Assembly: GCA_022447665.1 (NCBI GenBank)
Contig: JAKVAQ010000006.1
Span: 1-64,000, forward strand
Origin: Crocinitomicaceae bacterium
GTDB lineage: Bacteria; Bacteroidota; Bacteroidia; Flavobacteriales_D; Crocinitomicaceae
DNA length: 64,000 nucleotides
Direction of reading: 5' to 3'
The position numbers were made by a program, and so were the translations under genes. Positions 34,757 to 44,480 of this stretch are shown here, piece by piece; position 1 is the first letter of the stretch; each line of letters opens with the position of its first letter. The notes below the pieces were generated by a model. The model made no database searches and had not been told where the DNA came from. It saw only the letters and a program-made list of their open reading frames with translations.

Positions 34757-34819
34757 ATCACTTGATTTTTATTTGGTACAAGTATATGGTGAGATCAAGC
34801 CTTAAAGCGATAACATATG

Positions 34820-36190
34820 TTAAGAGTTTGCTACCGACGGTATTTCCCTTTGGTTAAACTCAATGGCTCTTCCGCGTGCTTCTTCATTAAAAGTACCGTT
34901 GTCAAAGACAAGATTACCATTTACGAAAGTTTGTGTTACACTTGAGTGAAAAGTAGTGCCTTCTAGAGGTGACCAACCACATTTATATAGAATGTTTTCT
35001 TTCGAAACGGTCCATTCTGTGTTGAGGTCCACCAAGGTAAGGTCTGCATAATATCCTTCACGAATGTATCCTCTTTTGGTCATTCTATAAAGTTTGGCTG
35101 GGTTATGGCACATTTTTTCTACTATCTTTTCTAAAGATATTTTACCATCTCTATGGAACTCAAGCATACAGTTCAATGAGTGTTGAATTAATGGTGCTCC
35201 AGACATTGACTTAAAATATGTCTGTTGTTTTTCTTCTAAAGTATGAGGAGCGTGATCGGTAGTAATTAAATCAATTCTATCGTCAAGTAGAGCTTTCAAC
35301 AAACCGTCTTTGTCTTCCTGAGATTTTATGGCAGGATTCCACTTGATCAACATACCCAAACGGTCATAATCTTTGTCCGTGAACCATAAGTGGTGTACCG
35401 ACACTTCCGTGGTGATTTTCTTCTCTTCTAAAGGAATATCGTTTCTAAAAAGAACCGTTTCATCATTGGTAGTCAAGTGAAGAATGTGCAATCGTGCGCC
35501 ATGCTTTTCAGCCAATTTAATTGCACGTTCTGTTGCTTCGTAACATCCTCTAGCATTGCGTATTACAGGGTGGTATTTCGCAGGAACTTCTTCGCCAAAT
35601 TTTTCTTTGTAGATTTTTTCGTTCTCTTCTACAATGGTTTCTTTTTCAGAGTGGATAGCAATGATCGACTCACAATTAGCAAATAGCTTCTCTAATGTGT
35701 CTGGATTGTCTGCAAGGATATTCCCTTTCCCACTGAAATAAAGTCCATCATCAGACACACCTATGAATTTTGTAGTATCTAACTTGATAACATCATCTAC
35801 ATTAGCGCCACTTACCCCAAGGAAAAACGAATAGTTTGCCAAGGATTTTTTCGAGGCGATTTCATATTTCTCTTCTAATAGCTCTTCTGTTAAGATATTA
35901 GGAAGCGTATTCGGCATATCAATAAATGAAGTCACTCCTCCAGCAACAGCAGCTTTTGTTTCGGTGTATAAATCGCCCTTATGTGTTAAACCTGGATCTC
36001 TAAAATGCACTTGTCCGTCAATGATTCCAGGAAATAAGTGTTTTCCTGTTCCGTCAATTACCTTATCAGCATCTACTGCCGAAACATTTCCAACTTTCTC
36101 AATCAATCCGTTAGCGATGAGAACATCTCCTTCAAATGATTTTCCTTCGTTAACTATAGTTGCATTTTTGATTAAAATCCTTTCACTCAT
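34820..36190 (-). CDS. pyrC: Dihydroorotase
   Basis: This cytosolic enzyme cyclises carbamoyl-aspartate to dihydroorotate in pyrimidine synthesis. The 456-residue amidohydrolase shows LFPGIIDGQVHFRDPGLTHKGD (about residues 53-74), GVTSFIDMPNT, AIHSEKE, RLHILHLTT and TTDHAPH with the catalytic Asp. The usual HxH metal motif reads QVH, so the first His is replaced by Gln, which I recall as a feature of Bacteroidota dihydroorotases. The other metal ligands are present. It follows the response regulator-reductase gene by 15 bases, so it may be the last gene of that operon. Confidence 0.9.
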   Translation of the reverse strand: MSERILIKNATIVNEGKSFEGDVLIANGLIEKVGNVSAVDADKVIDGTGKHLFPGIIDGQVHFRDPGLTHKGDLYTETKAAVAGGVTSFIDMPNTLPNILTEELLEEKYEIASKKSLANYSFFLGVSGANVDDVIKLDTTKFIGVSDDGLYFSGKGNILADNPDTLEKLFANCESIIAIHSEKETIVEENEKIYKEKFGEEVPAKYHPVIRNARGCYEATERAIKLAEKHGARLHILHLTTNDETVLFRNDIPLEEKKITTEVSVHHLWFTDKDYDRLGMLIKWNPAIKSQEDKDGLLKALLDDRIDLITTDHAPHTLEEKQQTYFKSMSGAPLIQHSLNCMLEFHRDGKISLEKIVEKMCHNPAKLYRMTKRGYIREGYYADLTLVDLNTEWTVSKENILYKCGWSPLEGTTFHSSVTQTFVNGNLVFDNGTFNEEARGRAIEFNQREIPSVANS

Positions 36191-36205
36191 GATTTATTAT
36201 ATTCT

Positions 36206-37867
36206 TTAGTGTTCTGCCAAATATTCGTGGACAAATTTAATCGCCATCGATCCTTCACCTACTGCTGATGCGACTCTGTTCATAGCACCTGCTCTAACAT
36301 CCCCTGCTGCAAATATACCCGGAACACAGGTTTCTAATAGGAAAGGTTCACGATCAATTTTCCACACGTTTTTAAAATTCTTGTATCGCGTTAGAGTGTT
36401 CCCGGTTTCTAAGAACCCTTTTTCGTCTTTTAATAGGTCGATTGATAGCCACTCGGTAATTGGTTTGGTGCCTATAAAAATGAACAGTGCCCTTGCTTTC
36501 GCCTTTCGTGTATAACTGTCTTGGTTGTTTTTTAATTCAACCTCTTCCAATTTATCTTCACCAGCTACAGAAGTGATTTCTGTATGTGGAAGGAGTGTGA
36601 TATTTTCAGTTCCAGCGATTTGATCAATCAAGTATTGAGACATACTCGAACTTAAATCAGGCTTTCTAATTACTATAAATACGTTTTTAGCGAATTTGGA
36701 TAGGTACATAGCAGCCTGTCCTGCACTGTTTCCTCCTCCTACAATGTAAACGTCTTCATCTTTACACGCGTAAGCCTCAGTAGTTGCCGCCCCGTAATAC
36801 ACACCTCTTCCAGTAAAGTCTTCAATGCCATCTGCAGGATGCTTTCTGTAATCTACACCAGTTGTAATGATGATGCTTTTTGTATTAACCGTTGTACCGT
36901 CTTTTAGAGAAATGATTTTGTATCCATCTTGTAATTTGATTCCTGTTACCTCTTGGGGAGATAAGAATTCGATACCAAAACGGGTAGCCTGGGTAATTGC
37001 TCTTCTAGATAAATCAGCTCCACTCAATCCTTTTGGAAAGCCCAGGTAATTTTCAATTCTAGAACTTGTTCCTGCTTGGCCTCCTGGGGCTCTTTTTTCT
37101 ATTAATAAAGTATTTAGTCCTTCTGAACCACCATATACTCCTGCTGCTAAACCTGCAGGACCAGCACCAATAATGGTAACATCGTACATCGTTTGTTTTG
37201 CAGTAGAGCTCATTCCTATTTTTTCTCCGATGGAAGTGAGCTCGGGGTTTTTCAATAAATCTCCGTTTTCAAGAATAACAACCGGATAATCCTTCTCGGT
37301 AATATCATTGAGTTCGGCAAAGGATTTTCCTTCTTCTGAAATCTCAATGTCCATCCATTGATAAGGAATGAGATTTCCTGATAAGAAATCTTTAATATGA
37401 TGTGATTTTGGAGACCATTGATAGCCTAAAATTCGAATACCATCAAAACCAGGACGGTAGTTGCCTTGCCATTCTTCTAGTTGATCTGAAATTACAGGAT
37501 AAAGCTTCTCCTCTGGCGGATCCCAAGGCTTCATCAAGTAATAGTCTAGCTGAACATCGTTTATGGCTTTAATAGCGGCATCTGTATCTGAATAAGCGGT
37601 CAATAAAACGCGTTTTGCTTCTGGAAATACTTCTTTGGCCTTCTCCAAAAATTCAACACCTAACATTTCTGGCATTCGTTGATCCGAGATAAACAAGGCC
37701 ACTACATCACCTTTATTTTTAAGTGTAACTAATGATTCTAATGCTTCATTTGCTGATTGGGTAGATAAAATTCTATACTCTTTTCTGTACTGAGCTTTAA
37801 CGTCACGAACCACAGCTTTTAATACTGAAGGATCGTCGTCGACTAAAAATATGATTGGTTTTTTCAT
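36206..37867 (-). CDS. Response regulator fused to a thioredoxin-reductase-like flavoprotein
   Basis: The 553-residue protein has three parts. The first is a receiver domain (about 1-130) with DDD at 10-12, phospho-acceptor Asp 62 in FISDQRMPEM and Lys 113 in LMKPWDPP. The second is a glutaredoxin/thioredoxin-like linker domain (about 140-215; RILGYQWSPKSHHIKDFLSGN) without cysteines. The third is a two-Rossmann flavoprotein (about 225-550) with GAGPAGLAAGVYGG, IVGGGNSAGQAAMYL and GIFAAGDVR. The redox-active CxxC of thioredoxin reductase is missing, since the corresponding stretch is YYGAATTEAYAC. It is translated with its kinase from one operon (3-base gap). The most likely job is a phospho-controlled flavoprotein sensor or reductase acting on an unknown acceptor. 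Confidence 0.87.
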   Translation of the reverse strand: MKKPIIFLVDDDPSVLKAVVRDVKAQYRKEYRILSTQSANEALESLVTLKNKGDVVALFISDQRMPEMLGVEFLEKAKEVFPEAKRVLLTAYSDTDAAIKAINDVQLDYYLMKPWDPPEEKLYPVISDQLEEWQGNYRPGFDGIRILGYQWSPKSHHIKDFLSGNLIPYQWMDIEISEEGKSFAELNDITEKDYPVVILENGDLLKNPELTSIGEKIGMSSTAKQTMYDVTIIGAGPAGLAAGVYGGSEGLNTLLIEKRAPGGQAGTSSRIENYLGFPKGLSGADLSRRAITQATRFGIEFLSPQEVTGIKLQDGYKIISLKDGTTVNTKSIIITTGVDYRKHPADGIEDFTGRGVYYGAATTEAYACKDEDVYIVGGGNSAGQAAMYLSKFAKNVFIVIRKPDLSSSMSQYLIDQIAGTENITLLPHTEITSVAGEDKLEEVELKNNQDSYTRKAKARALFIFIGTKPITEWLSIDLLKDEKGFLETGNTLTRYKNFKNVWKIDREPFLLETCVPGIFAAGDVRAGAMNRVASAVGEGSMAIKFVHEYLAEH

Positions 37868-37870
37868 GGA

Positions 37871-39268
37871 TTAATTTGAATTAACGGGTAGGCAAACTTT
37901 AAATTCTGTTTTTCCTGGTTCAGAGGTGAATGTGATAGCACCGTTATGTTGCCTTTTAATGATTCTTTGCACTACCTCCATTCCTAGTCCAGTTCCTTTT
38001 CCAACTTCTTTTGTTGTGAAGAAAGGATCAAATATTTTGTCTTGAATATCTTGAGGGATTCCACTTCCAGAATCACCTATGATGACGTTCACGAACTCAC
38101 GATCTTTAAACGTTCTAATCGTAAGAATTTTTTTCTCTGCACCATCCATAGCATCAACAGCGTTGTCGATTAGGTTGGTCCAAACCTGATTCATTTCACT
38201 TGCTAAAATCTCTGGTTGAGGAAGTCCATCTTCAAAGTCTTTTTGAATTTCAATTCCTGCACCATTAATTTTATGGTTAAGCATGGTAAGTGTATTATTG
38301 ATACCAATATGAATATCAGTCGCAGCTTTTTCTGGCGCCTGGTCCATATGGGTATAACTTTTAATAGAAGTCACAAGCTTATTGATGCGCTGTGATGCTT
38401 CTTCAATTTCACCTATTAAACGGTTGGTAGTAATGGTTTGATTAATCCACTTAATAACCGCGGGTAAACTATTTTCAGATATCTCATCCTTCATGTCATC
38501 AAGGTCGTCAACTTCATATCCGAACTCAACGAGGTTTTCGGATATTGTGTCGCTATCATCGATTTCATTATCGTCTAACCAATCCAGAAGATCATCTTCT
38601 TTTTCTGAGCGCTCCATCATGTTTAGGTCACGTATACCTCCTTGTACTTTTTCGAAAAGGACTTGATTAACAAAATCGGCTTGCTCTTCAGTAATGTCTA
38701 TGGTAAGAAGTTTTTTGAATCCTTCCGGTAATATTCTTAAATGATCGCCTAAAGATCTTGCACTTCGTACAATGGCTGCTGAGGGGTTATTGAGCTCGTG
38801 AGCCAATCCGGCGGAGAGCTTTCCCAGCGACATCATTTTATCATTAAGCTGTTGCGATTTTGTAAACTCACGAATACGTGTACTCATATGATGAACCAAA
38901 GCCGTTGTGAGTTCATCTTGTGTTTGAATCATCTCACGCATTTTGGCTTTTGGAAATACAAAAATCTTCATGGGCTCTGTTGCATCTGCAGTAGCTTGAG
39001 CAGTTTGAGCTCTAGAATAGGGGAGGTATCCAGTTAAATCCAAAGGGTTTAATTCTCCCATTACACGGTATTGATTTCCTTGTTGGATTTTGAAAACAGC
39101 GCGACCTTCTAAACCAATAATTAAACGATCAATAGGGTCGCCTGGTCTAAAAATCGGATCACCTTCTTCAAAATTTAATACTTCACCATTATCAATTAAC
39201 CACTGAAGTTGTTCATCAGGAACGTCTTTTAAGGTTTCAATTTCTTTGATTTTGCTAAGTAAATCCAT
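37871..39268 (-). CDS. Cyclic-nucleotide-domain sensor histidine kinase
   Basis: The 465-residue cytosolic kinase begins with a cNMP-binding beta-roll (about 10-125; FEEGDPIFRPGDPIDRLIIGLEGRAVF). A coiled or linker region with an H-box (LSAGLAHELNNPSAAIVRSA, His about 159) follows, then an acidic helical insert (about 210-270) and a HATPase domain with NLIDNAVDAM, GDSGSGIP and GKGTGLGMEVV. No membrane segment is present. It directly precedes, and probably phosphorylates, the response regulator-reductase fusion. Whether the domain binds cAMP or another ligand cannot be told from the sequence. Confidence 0.88.
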   Translation of the reverse strand: MDLLSKIKEIETLKDVPDEQLQWLIDNGEVLNFEEGDPIFRPGDPIDRLIIGLEGRAVFKIQQGNQYRVMGELNPLDLTGYLPYSRAQTAQATADATEPMKIFVFPKAKMREMIQTQDELTTALVHHMSTRIREFTKSQQLNDKMMSLGKLSAGLAHELNNPSAAIVRSARSLGDHLRILPEGFKKLLTIDITEEQADFVNQVLFEKVQGGIRDLNMMERSEKEDDLLDWLDDNEIDDSDTISENLVEFGYEVDDLDDMKDEISENSLPAVIKWINQTITTNRLIGEIEEASQRINKLVTSIKSYTHMDQAPEKAATDIHIGINNTLTMLNHKINGAGIEIQKDFEDGLPQPEILASEMNQVWTNLIDNAVDAMDGAEKKILTIRTFKDREFVNVIIGDSGSGIPQDIQDKIFDPFFTTKEVGKGTGLGMEVVQRIIKRQHNGAITFTSEPGKTEFKVCLPVNSN

Positions 39269-39370
39269 GTGCGGGGTTGTTAAAGGTTAAACTTAATTGA
39301 AAGGATTTAATTGGACGTGATTAATCCATTAAAATTACATTAGTTCTAGGGATCATTGTTGAATGTGAAC

Positions 39371-39944
39371 TTAAATCTGGTTCATGTATGCATAAGGAAT
39401 GACATCTGCAAATCCAAGCGCAAGTGCACCCAGAATATAAGCATTTTTTCTTTCCATTTTAAACGCTACAGCCATTCCTTCAGCAATTATCCATAATACC
39501 CAAACGCTTATCAGAATAAAAAATAAAAGAGAAAACTCTGGAAAGAAATGAATCCCAGTGATGTAAAAGAATCTAGGAAAAAACGCAATTGTCACAATAC
39601 TGAGAAAGTCAATGTATTCCCTGTTTTCATCGAAAAACATCCTTCCAAAAACCTTCATTGCGATCGCCAAGCCAAAGGTAGAACGAACAGCATAAACAAT
39701 AACCAAAGCAAAATTATCTTCTGCAATTAGAGTTTCTCCTGTGTCTTCAATAAAGTAAGTTCTTGTTAGCCCACCGTAAATCACAAAACGCAATAAGAAG
39801 TACCAAGCAAAAGAGATTCCTAGAAAGGTGTAGACTTCTATTTTGGAAGTGGTAATGAAGAAAATAGAATCATAGGGTTTTTTTTGGTAAAAACCCGGAC
39901 GTGAAATGAGTTTTTAAACCTTGAGTAAACCTAGATTCTTGCAT
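39371..39944 (-). pseudogene. Integral membrane protein with N-terminal frameshift
   Basis: The open frame ending at 39371 begins inside a protein: its first possible normal start is TTG at 39793, but coding-like sequence extends upstream in the same frame (LISRPGFYQKKPYDSIFFIT, then SKIEVYTFLGISFAWYFLLR) to a TAA. An ATG at 39942-39944 in the neighbouring frame gives MQESRFTQGLK and leads into this text if one A is removed from the five-A run (T-run 39911-39915 on the plus strand). The restored protein has about 190 residues and four to five helices. The family is not recognised. A single homopolymer insertion is the simplest explanation, so a sequencing error is possible. Confidence 0.6.
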
Positions 39945-40026
39945 TGAATATTGCTTTTCAACCTCTAAAAATAAAGAATTGAAAAGTTTAACACCTACTA
40001 CGAAAGGTTCATAAAGTATGCCTGGG

Positions 40027-40824
40027 TTATATTCCCTCCACTTTGCGCAGAAAATCCAGACAAATTTTATTGAACTTTTGGGCTTTTTCAATACTCACTA
40101 CGTGTCCACAACCTTGAATGACCTTAATATCTGCGTTTGCGTGTACACCTGCATATTCAATGGCTGGTTTTAAAAACAAATGGTCTTGACTACCCATAAT
40201 AAGAAGATGCGGAATGGTGGACTTGGCTTTAAAGAAATCCCTCAAAATTTTATTCAAGTCTCTATACAGGGCGGTCCACTTTTTAAATTCTGCAATGGTT
40301 AGTGCTTTTGACTCTCGAATAAATATATTTCGCGATCTCTTATGATTCTTGCGTGGCAGCATTATACGTGCACTCAAATTGTAAAAGTTGCGGTACCCAA
40401 TTACTTTCGCTGCTGTTAGACTAACTCCCGCCAATACTTTTAGTTTTCGACTCAACTTTACTATGGCTCCCGGCATGATTATGGAAAGTAAACGATTGGG
40501 CTGTAACTGTCGCATTTGTAGACAAATGATAGTTCCTAAAGACACACCAACTGCATGTAACTTTTCAATTTGCAGATGATCCACCACTTCCCATACTTTA
40601 TTCGCGATAAACTTGAAAGAGTATGTAGGAAAAAGAGTAGAGATGGTTTGATTTTCACCATGACCTGGAAGGTCGATAACTAAGAGGTTATAGTCTTTTC
40701 CAAAATCATCGATTTGTCGCTTCCATGTGCGCGTGCTTCCACCAGCTCCATGAATAAGAAGTAACCATTCTTGACTTGTTGAATGTCGATGTGTGATAAA
40801 ATTTAGTAATGCCTTGTTTTCCAT
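40027..40824 (-). CDS. Alpha/beta-hydrolase
   Basis: The 265-residue cytosolic hydrolase has the oxyanion segment LIHGAGGSTRTWKRQID (about residues 22-38), VIDLPGHGENQ, the nucleophile elbow GVSLGTIICL (Ser about 96), a late Asp in LLIMGSQDHLF and the catalytic His in GCGHVVSIEKAQKFN. The triad is therefore complete. The substrate is unknown. Similar enzymes include haloperoxidase-like and ester hydrolases. There is no signal peptide. Confidence 0.85.
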   Translation of the reverse strand: MENKALLNFITHRHSTSQEWLLLIHGAGGSTRTWKRQIDDFGKDYNLLVIDLPGHGENQTISTLFPTYSFKFIANKVWEVVDHLQIEKLHAVGVSLGTIICLQMRQLQPNRLLSIIMPGAIVKLSRKLKVLAGVSLTAAKVIGYRNFYNLSARIMLPRKNHKRSRNIFIRESKALTIAEFKKWTALYRDLNKILRDFFKAKSTIPHLLIMGSQDHLFLKPAIEYAGVHANADIKVIQGCGHVVSIEKAQKFNKICLDFLRKVEGI

Positions 40825-40894
40825 GTCTATAACTAAGTCCAGTTATAAAACAATTTGGAATTGTCAAAAGTTCAAGGTCTATTGGGCTAAAGGA

Positions 40895-41257
40895 CTACCA
40901 TTTACCGTAGACTACGGTCCAGTTTCTAGCGGTGCGTTCTAAATAAGTCAGGTAATATTGATTAAAGTGAATAGAGTCTGGAACGGCAGATTCTAATGAA
41001 TAAATACTTCCATTATAATCACTTTTAGTGCTTTCTTCTATGAACAAATAATAAGGATGGTTGGGTATAAACTTTACCGCATTAGACTCATCAAAAAGCA
41101 CAGAGTCTACCTCACCTGTTTTTTGATATTTTAAGACGAGTTCTTCTCCTATGGCTCTGTTGAATTCATGATGGGAATATACCCATGGAATATTGAAAAC
41201 AACAAGGAAAACCACAGCCGTCGCTAGAATGAGGATAATTAACTGTTTGTGCCACAT
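40895..41257 (-). CDS. Hypothetical membrane-anchored protein
   Basis: The 120-residue protein has one N-terminal helix (about 5-25, LIILILATAVVFLVVFNIPWV) that could be an uncleaved anchor, followed by a soluble domain with ELVLKYQKTGEVDSVLFDE and YYLTYLERTARNWTVVYGKW. I do not recognise the family. It lies between lysS and the alpha/beta-hydrolase on the same strand, 70 bases from the hydrolase start. Confidence 0.65.
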   Translation of the reverse strand: MWHKQLIILILATAVVFLVVFNIPWVYSHHEFNRAIGEELVLKYQKTGEVDSVLFDESNAVKFIPNHPYYLFIEESTKSDYNGSIYSLESAVPDSIHFNQYYLTYLERTARNWTVVYGKW

Positions 41258-41319
41258 AAGGTTGAGGTAAAGTTATGCAAATTGTTGATTGCACAAAATG
41301 CATTTAAATAAACAACATC

Positions 41320-43032
41320 CTAATCTACAACCTCAACAGTCAAAGCATCATCAGTCTTTGTTACTTTGGTTAATCCGTGCTTCCCAAGACCTTTTATCCC
41401 TTTATCCCATTGCTTGTTGGAAAGACCAGCAGCTTCCTTTAGTGCACCTAAATCCATGCTTCCTTCTTTCGAAAGAATATCGAAAATGATTTTTTCATTA
41501 TCAGTTAACTCAGGCCCTGCTGGAGCATCCCATTTTTCTGGACGCATTTGAGGGAAGAAAAGAATCTCTTGGATCGATTGGTTATTGGTCAAGTACATTA
41601 ATAAACGATCCATTCCAATCCCTAATCCAGATGTTGGAGGCATACCATATTCTAATGCTCTCAAGAAGTCTTGGTCAATAAACATTGCCTCATCATCACC
41701 TTTTTCCGAAAGCTTTAATTGCTCTTCGAATCTCTCTCTCTGGTCAATTGGGTCGTTCAACTCAGAGTAGGCATTGGCAATCTCTTTACCACATACCATT
41801 AGCTCAAAACGTTCGGTCAATTCTGGATTATCGCGATGCGCTTTACAAAGAGGAGACATTTCTTTCGGATAGTCTATAATAAAAGTTGGCTGGATGTAGT
41901 TTGGCTCACATTTCTCTCCAAAAATCTCATCAATTAACTTTCCTTTTCCCATCGTTTCATCTACCTCAACGCCTAAGCTTTTTGCGCCTTCTCTCAATTC
42001 TTCTTCCGATTTTCCATGGATGTCAAATCCAGTAAAATCTAGAATTGATTGGCGCATAGTAACCCTTTTATAAGGAGCCTTGAAATCAACTTCATGCTCT
42101 CCAAAAACTGCTTTTGTTGTTCCATTTACTGAAGTCGCACAATGTTCAAGTAGCTTCTCCGTGAAGTCCATCATCCAGTTGTAGTCTTTGTACGAAACAT
42201 AAATTTCCATGGCAGTGAACTCAGGATTATGCGTTCTATCCATTCCTTCATTTCTGAAGTTTTTCGAAAATTCATAAACGCCATCAAAACCACCACAAAT
42301 CAATCTTTTCAAGTAAAGCTCATTGGCAATACGCATGTACAGGGGAATATCTAATGCGTTATGATGCGTCACAAAAGGACGTGCCGCAGCTCCTCCTGGT
42401 ATTGGCTGTAAAATTGGTGTTTCTACTTCTAAGTAACCTGCGTTATTGAAATACTCACGCATAGCATTAAAAAGTTTCGTTCTTTTTACAAAAACATCTT
42501 TTACATGAGGGTTAACCACTAGGTCAACATAACGCTGTCGGTAACGCAATTCTGGATCTGTAAAGGCATCATGAACAGTTCCATCTTCATCTGTTTTTGG
42601 CAACGGTAATGGCTTTAACGACTTAGAAAGAACAGTAAATTTTTCCACTTTCACGGTTGGCTCTCCAACTTGTGTTCTAAAAAGTTCACCTTCAATACCA
42701 ACGAAATCACCTATACCTAATAGTTTCTTATACACGTCATTATACATGGTTTTATCTTCACCAGGACAAATTTCATCTCGGTTAAAATAAACTTGAACAC
42801 GACCAGCGCTGTCCTGAAGTTCACCAAAAGAGGCCTTCCCTTGAATTCTTCGTGCCATTAACCGACCAGCGATAACGACCTTTTTCCCTTCTTCAAAGTT
42901 TTCCTTAATCTTGTCACTTAAATGATTTACAGGATAAAGAGCTGCAGGATAAGGCTCTATGCCCATCTCCCTTAATTTTAGCATGGCCTCACGGCGTTGA
43001 ACTTCTTGTTCAGAAAGCTGAGAATTACTCAT
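41320..43032 (-). CDS. lysS: Lysyl-tRNA synthetase, class II
   Basis: This essential enzyme charges tRNA-Lys. The ATG at 43032 ([20 protein letters not shown]) is chosen over the ATG at 43071 because a TAnnTTTG box on the minus strand (43058-43051) lies between them. The anticodon-binding OB domain (about 55-160) and the class II core follow, with motif 1 ([26 protein letters not shown]), motif 2 ([20 protein letters not shown]) and motif 3 ([13 protein letters not shown]). After the core, about 70 extra residues form a helical domain ([21 protein letters not shown]), a C-terminal extension beyond the standard enzyme. Confidence 0.95.
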   Translation of the reverse strand: MSNSQLSEQEVQRREAMLKLREMGIEPYPAALYPVNHLSDKIKENFEEGKKVVIAGRLMARRIQGKASFGELQDSAGRVQVYFNRDEICPGEDKTMYNDVYKKLLGIGDFVGIEGELFRTQVGEPTVKVEKFTVLSKSLKPLPLPKTDEDGTVHDAFTDPELRYRQRYVDLVVNPHVKDVFVKRTKLFNAMREYFNNAGYLEVETPILQPIPGGAAARPFVTHHNALDIPLYMRIANELYLKRLICGGFDGVYEFSKNFRNEGMDRTHNPEFTAMEIYVSYKDYNWMMDFTEKLLEHCATSVNGTTKAVFGEHEVDFKAPYKRVTMRQSILDFTGFDIHGKSEEELREGAKSLGVEVDETMGKGKLIDEIFGEKCEPNYIQPTFIIDYPKEMSPLCKAHRDNPELTERFELMVCGKEIANAYSELNDPIDQRERFEEQLKLSEKGDDEAMFIDQDFLRALEYGMPPTSGLGIGMDRLLMYLTNNQSIQEILFFPQMRPEKWDAPAGPELTDNEKIIFDILSKEGSMDLGALKEAAGLSNKQWDKGIKGLGKHGLTKVTKTDDALTVEVVD

Positions 43033-43050
43033 AGTGTATAATTTGGGGCA

Positions 43051-43058
43051 CAAAGATA
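43051..43058 (-). promoter_or_regulatory. -7 promoter box of lysS
   Basis: On the minus strand TATCTTTG matches TAnnTTTG and lies 18 bases before the lysS ATG at 43032. Confidence 0.5.
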
Positions 43059-43221
43059 ATAGAGCTGGCATTAATATGGGCTTTACATCCTAATTTCAAG
43101 GGTTTTTTTACATATTCCTTTTGCTTTGTTTAGGAATCCAATTCGACAACTAAAAAATTAGATTTTTATGAGGCATCCCTTCAAAACTTCGTGCGTTTAA
43201 CTTCCCAAACAAACACTTAAA

Positions 43222-44469
43222 ATGAAAAAAGTACTTTTTATTTTAACCTTAGCCCTTACCCCCGTTTTTGGGCAAACTACGAAAAGAGCTATTTTCCTAG
43301 GGAATAGCTACACTGCATTCAACAACCTTCCAAATTTGGTTAGCGAATGTGCAACATCTACTGGAGATGAGCTAATTTACTCTTCAAATACGCCAGGTGG
43401 TTATACACTAGAAGGTCATTCTACAAATGCTACATCCCAAAGTTTGATTAAGTCTACGGAGTGGGATTATCTTATTTTACAAGATCAAAGTCAGCGCCCT
43501 TCTTTTCCGGATGCTCAGGTAGCCGTAGAGGTTTTTCCTTTTGCCGAAGCATTAAACGATACATTTAAATTATACAATGAACGCGGACAAACACTTTTCT
43601 ATATGACCTGGGGTAGACAAAATGGTGATGCTGGAAACTGTCCTGTTTGGCCACCAGTATGTACCTATGAAGGTATGGATAGCCTTTTGAATTTAAGATA
43701 CAGAACAATGGCTGCCGACAATGAAGCAGAGGTTTCTCCTGTCGGTGCTGTATGGAGGTATATTCGAGAAAATCATCCATCAATAGATTTATATACGGCA
43801 GACGAGAGTCACCCGTCAGCTGCTGGTTCTTACGTTGCTGCCGTAACATTCTACACAGCAATTTTCAAGAAAGATCCTACATTAATTACATACGACTTCA
43901 CGCTTTCTGCGGAGGATGCAGAAGATATTCGCGAGGCAGCTAAGGTTATTGTTTTTGATGATATGCTCGAATGGCATATTGGAGAGTATGATGTCACTCC
44001 AGCTTGGTCTGTTACCTATGATACTGGTTACACGTATGATTTCACGAATGAATCATTAAATTCTACAAGTGTTGAATGGGAGATTGATGGTACAGTTTAT
44101 ACTACCGATAATCCAACGCATACTTTCCCTTCCGACGGGTATTTTGATGTAATTCTGACCGCCATGAATGAGAGTGATACAATTGTCTTAATCGACAGTG
44201 TTGCAATTGCAGCAGCAGGTTTGAATCAGATTGACGATATGAATATTAGCATCTTTCCGAATCCGGTAGAGAATGATTTATATATTTCTTTTGGGGAACC
44301 AGTGAATGGTACTGTTATTTTATTTTCTGTTGATGGAAAAATTTTATTCGAGCAAGTTGCTGAACAGCAAACAATTATAGAGGTAGATTTTCTTTCTCCA
44401 GGACCATATCTAATTGCATACATGGAAGAAAATGGAACTGTTGTTAAAAGGCAATTCATTAAAGAGTAG
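43222..44469 (+). CDS. Secreted SGNH-like hydrolase with PKD-like domain and T9SS sorting domain
   Basis: The 415-residue protein has a signal peptide (MKKVLFILTLALTPVFGQ), then an SGNH/GDSL-like hydrolase domain (about 20-250). The block I motif is FLGNSYTAFN (Ser 29), DYLILQDQSQ supplies the oxyanion Gln/Asn region, and DESHPSAAGSYVAA gives the Asp/His block. A PKD-like domain (about 265-330; VEWEIDGTVYTTDNPTHTFPSDGYFDV) and a T9SS type A sorting domain (about 340-415; ISIFPNPVENDLYISF to VVKRQFIKE) follow. It is probably a surface esterase or deacetylase. Its stop lies 12 bases before one arm of the 16-bp inverted repeat that reaches the next gene. Confidence 0.83.
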   Translation: MKKVLFILTLALTPVFGQTTKRAIFLGNSYTAFNNLPNLVSECATSTGDELIYSSNTPGGYTLEGHSTNATSQSLIKSTEWDYLILQDQSQRPSFPDAQVAVEVFPFAEALNDTFKLYNERGQTLFYMTWGRQNGDAGNCPVWPPVCTYEGMDSLLNLRYRTMAADNEAEVSPVGAVWRYIRENHPSIDLYTADESHPSAAGSYVAAVTFYTAIFKKDPTLITYDFTLSAEDAEDIREAAKVIVFDDMLEWHIGEYDVTPAWSVTYDTGYTYDFTNESLNSTSVEWEIDGTVYTTDNPTHTFPSDGYFDVILTAMNESDTIVLIDSVAIAAAGLNQIDDMNISIFPNPVENDLYISFGEPVNGTVILFSVDGKILFEQVAEQQTIIEVDFLSPGPYLIAYMEENGTVVKRQFIKE

Positions 44470-44480
44470 AAAAATCAAAA

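Noticed and set aside
39870-40091. Minus-strand ORF of 73 codons
   Set aside because: Its start overlaps the alpha/beta-hydrolase gene. Its end holds only the first codons (MQESRFTQGLK) of the frameshifted membrane protein gene.
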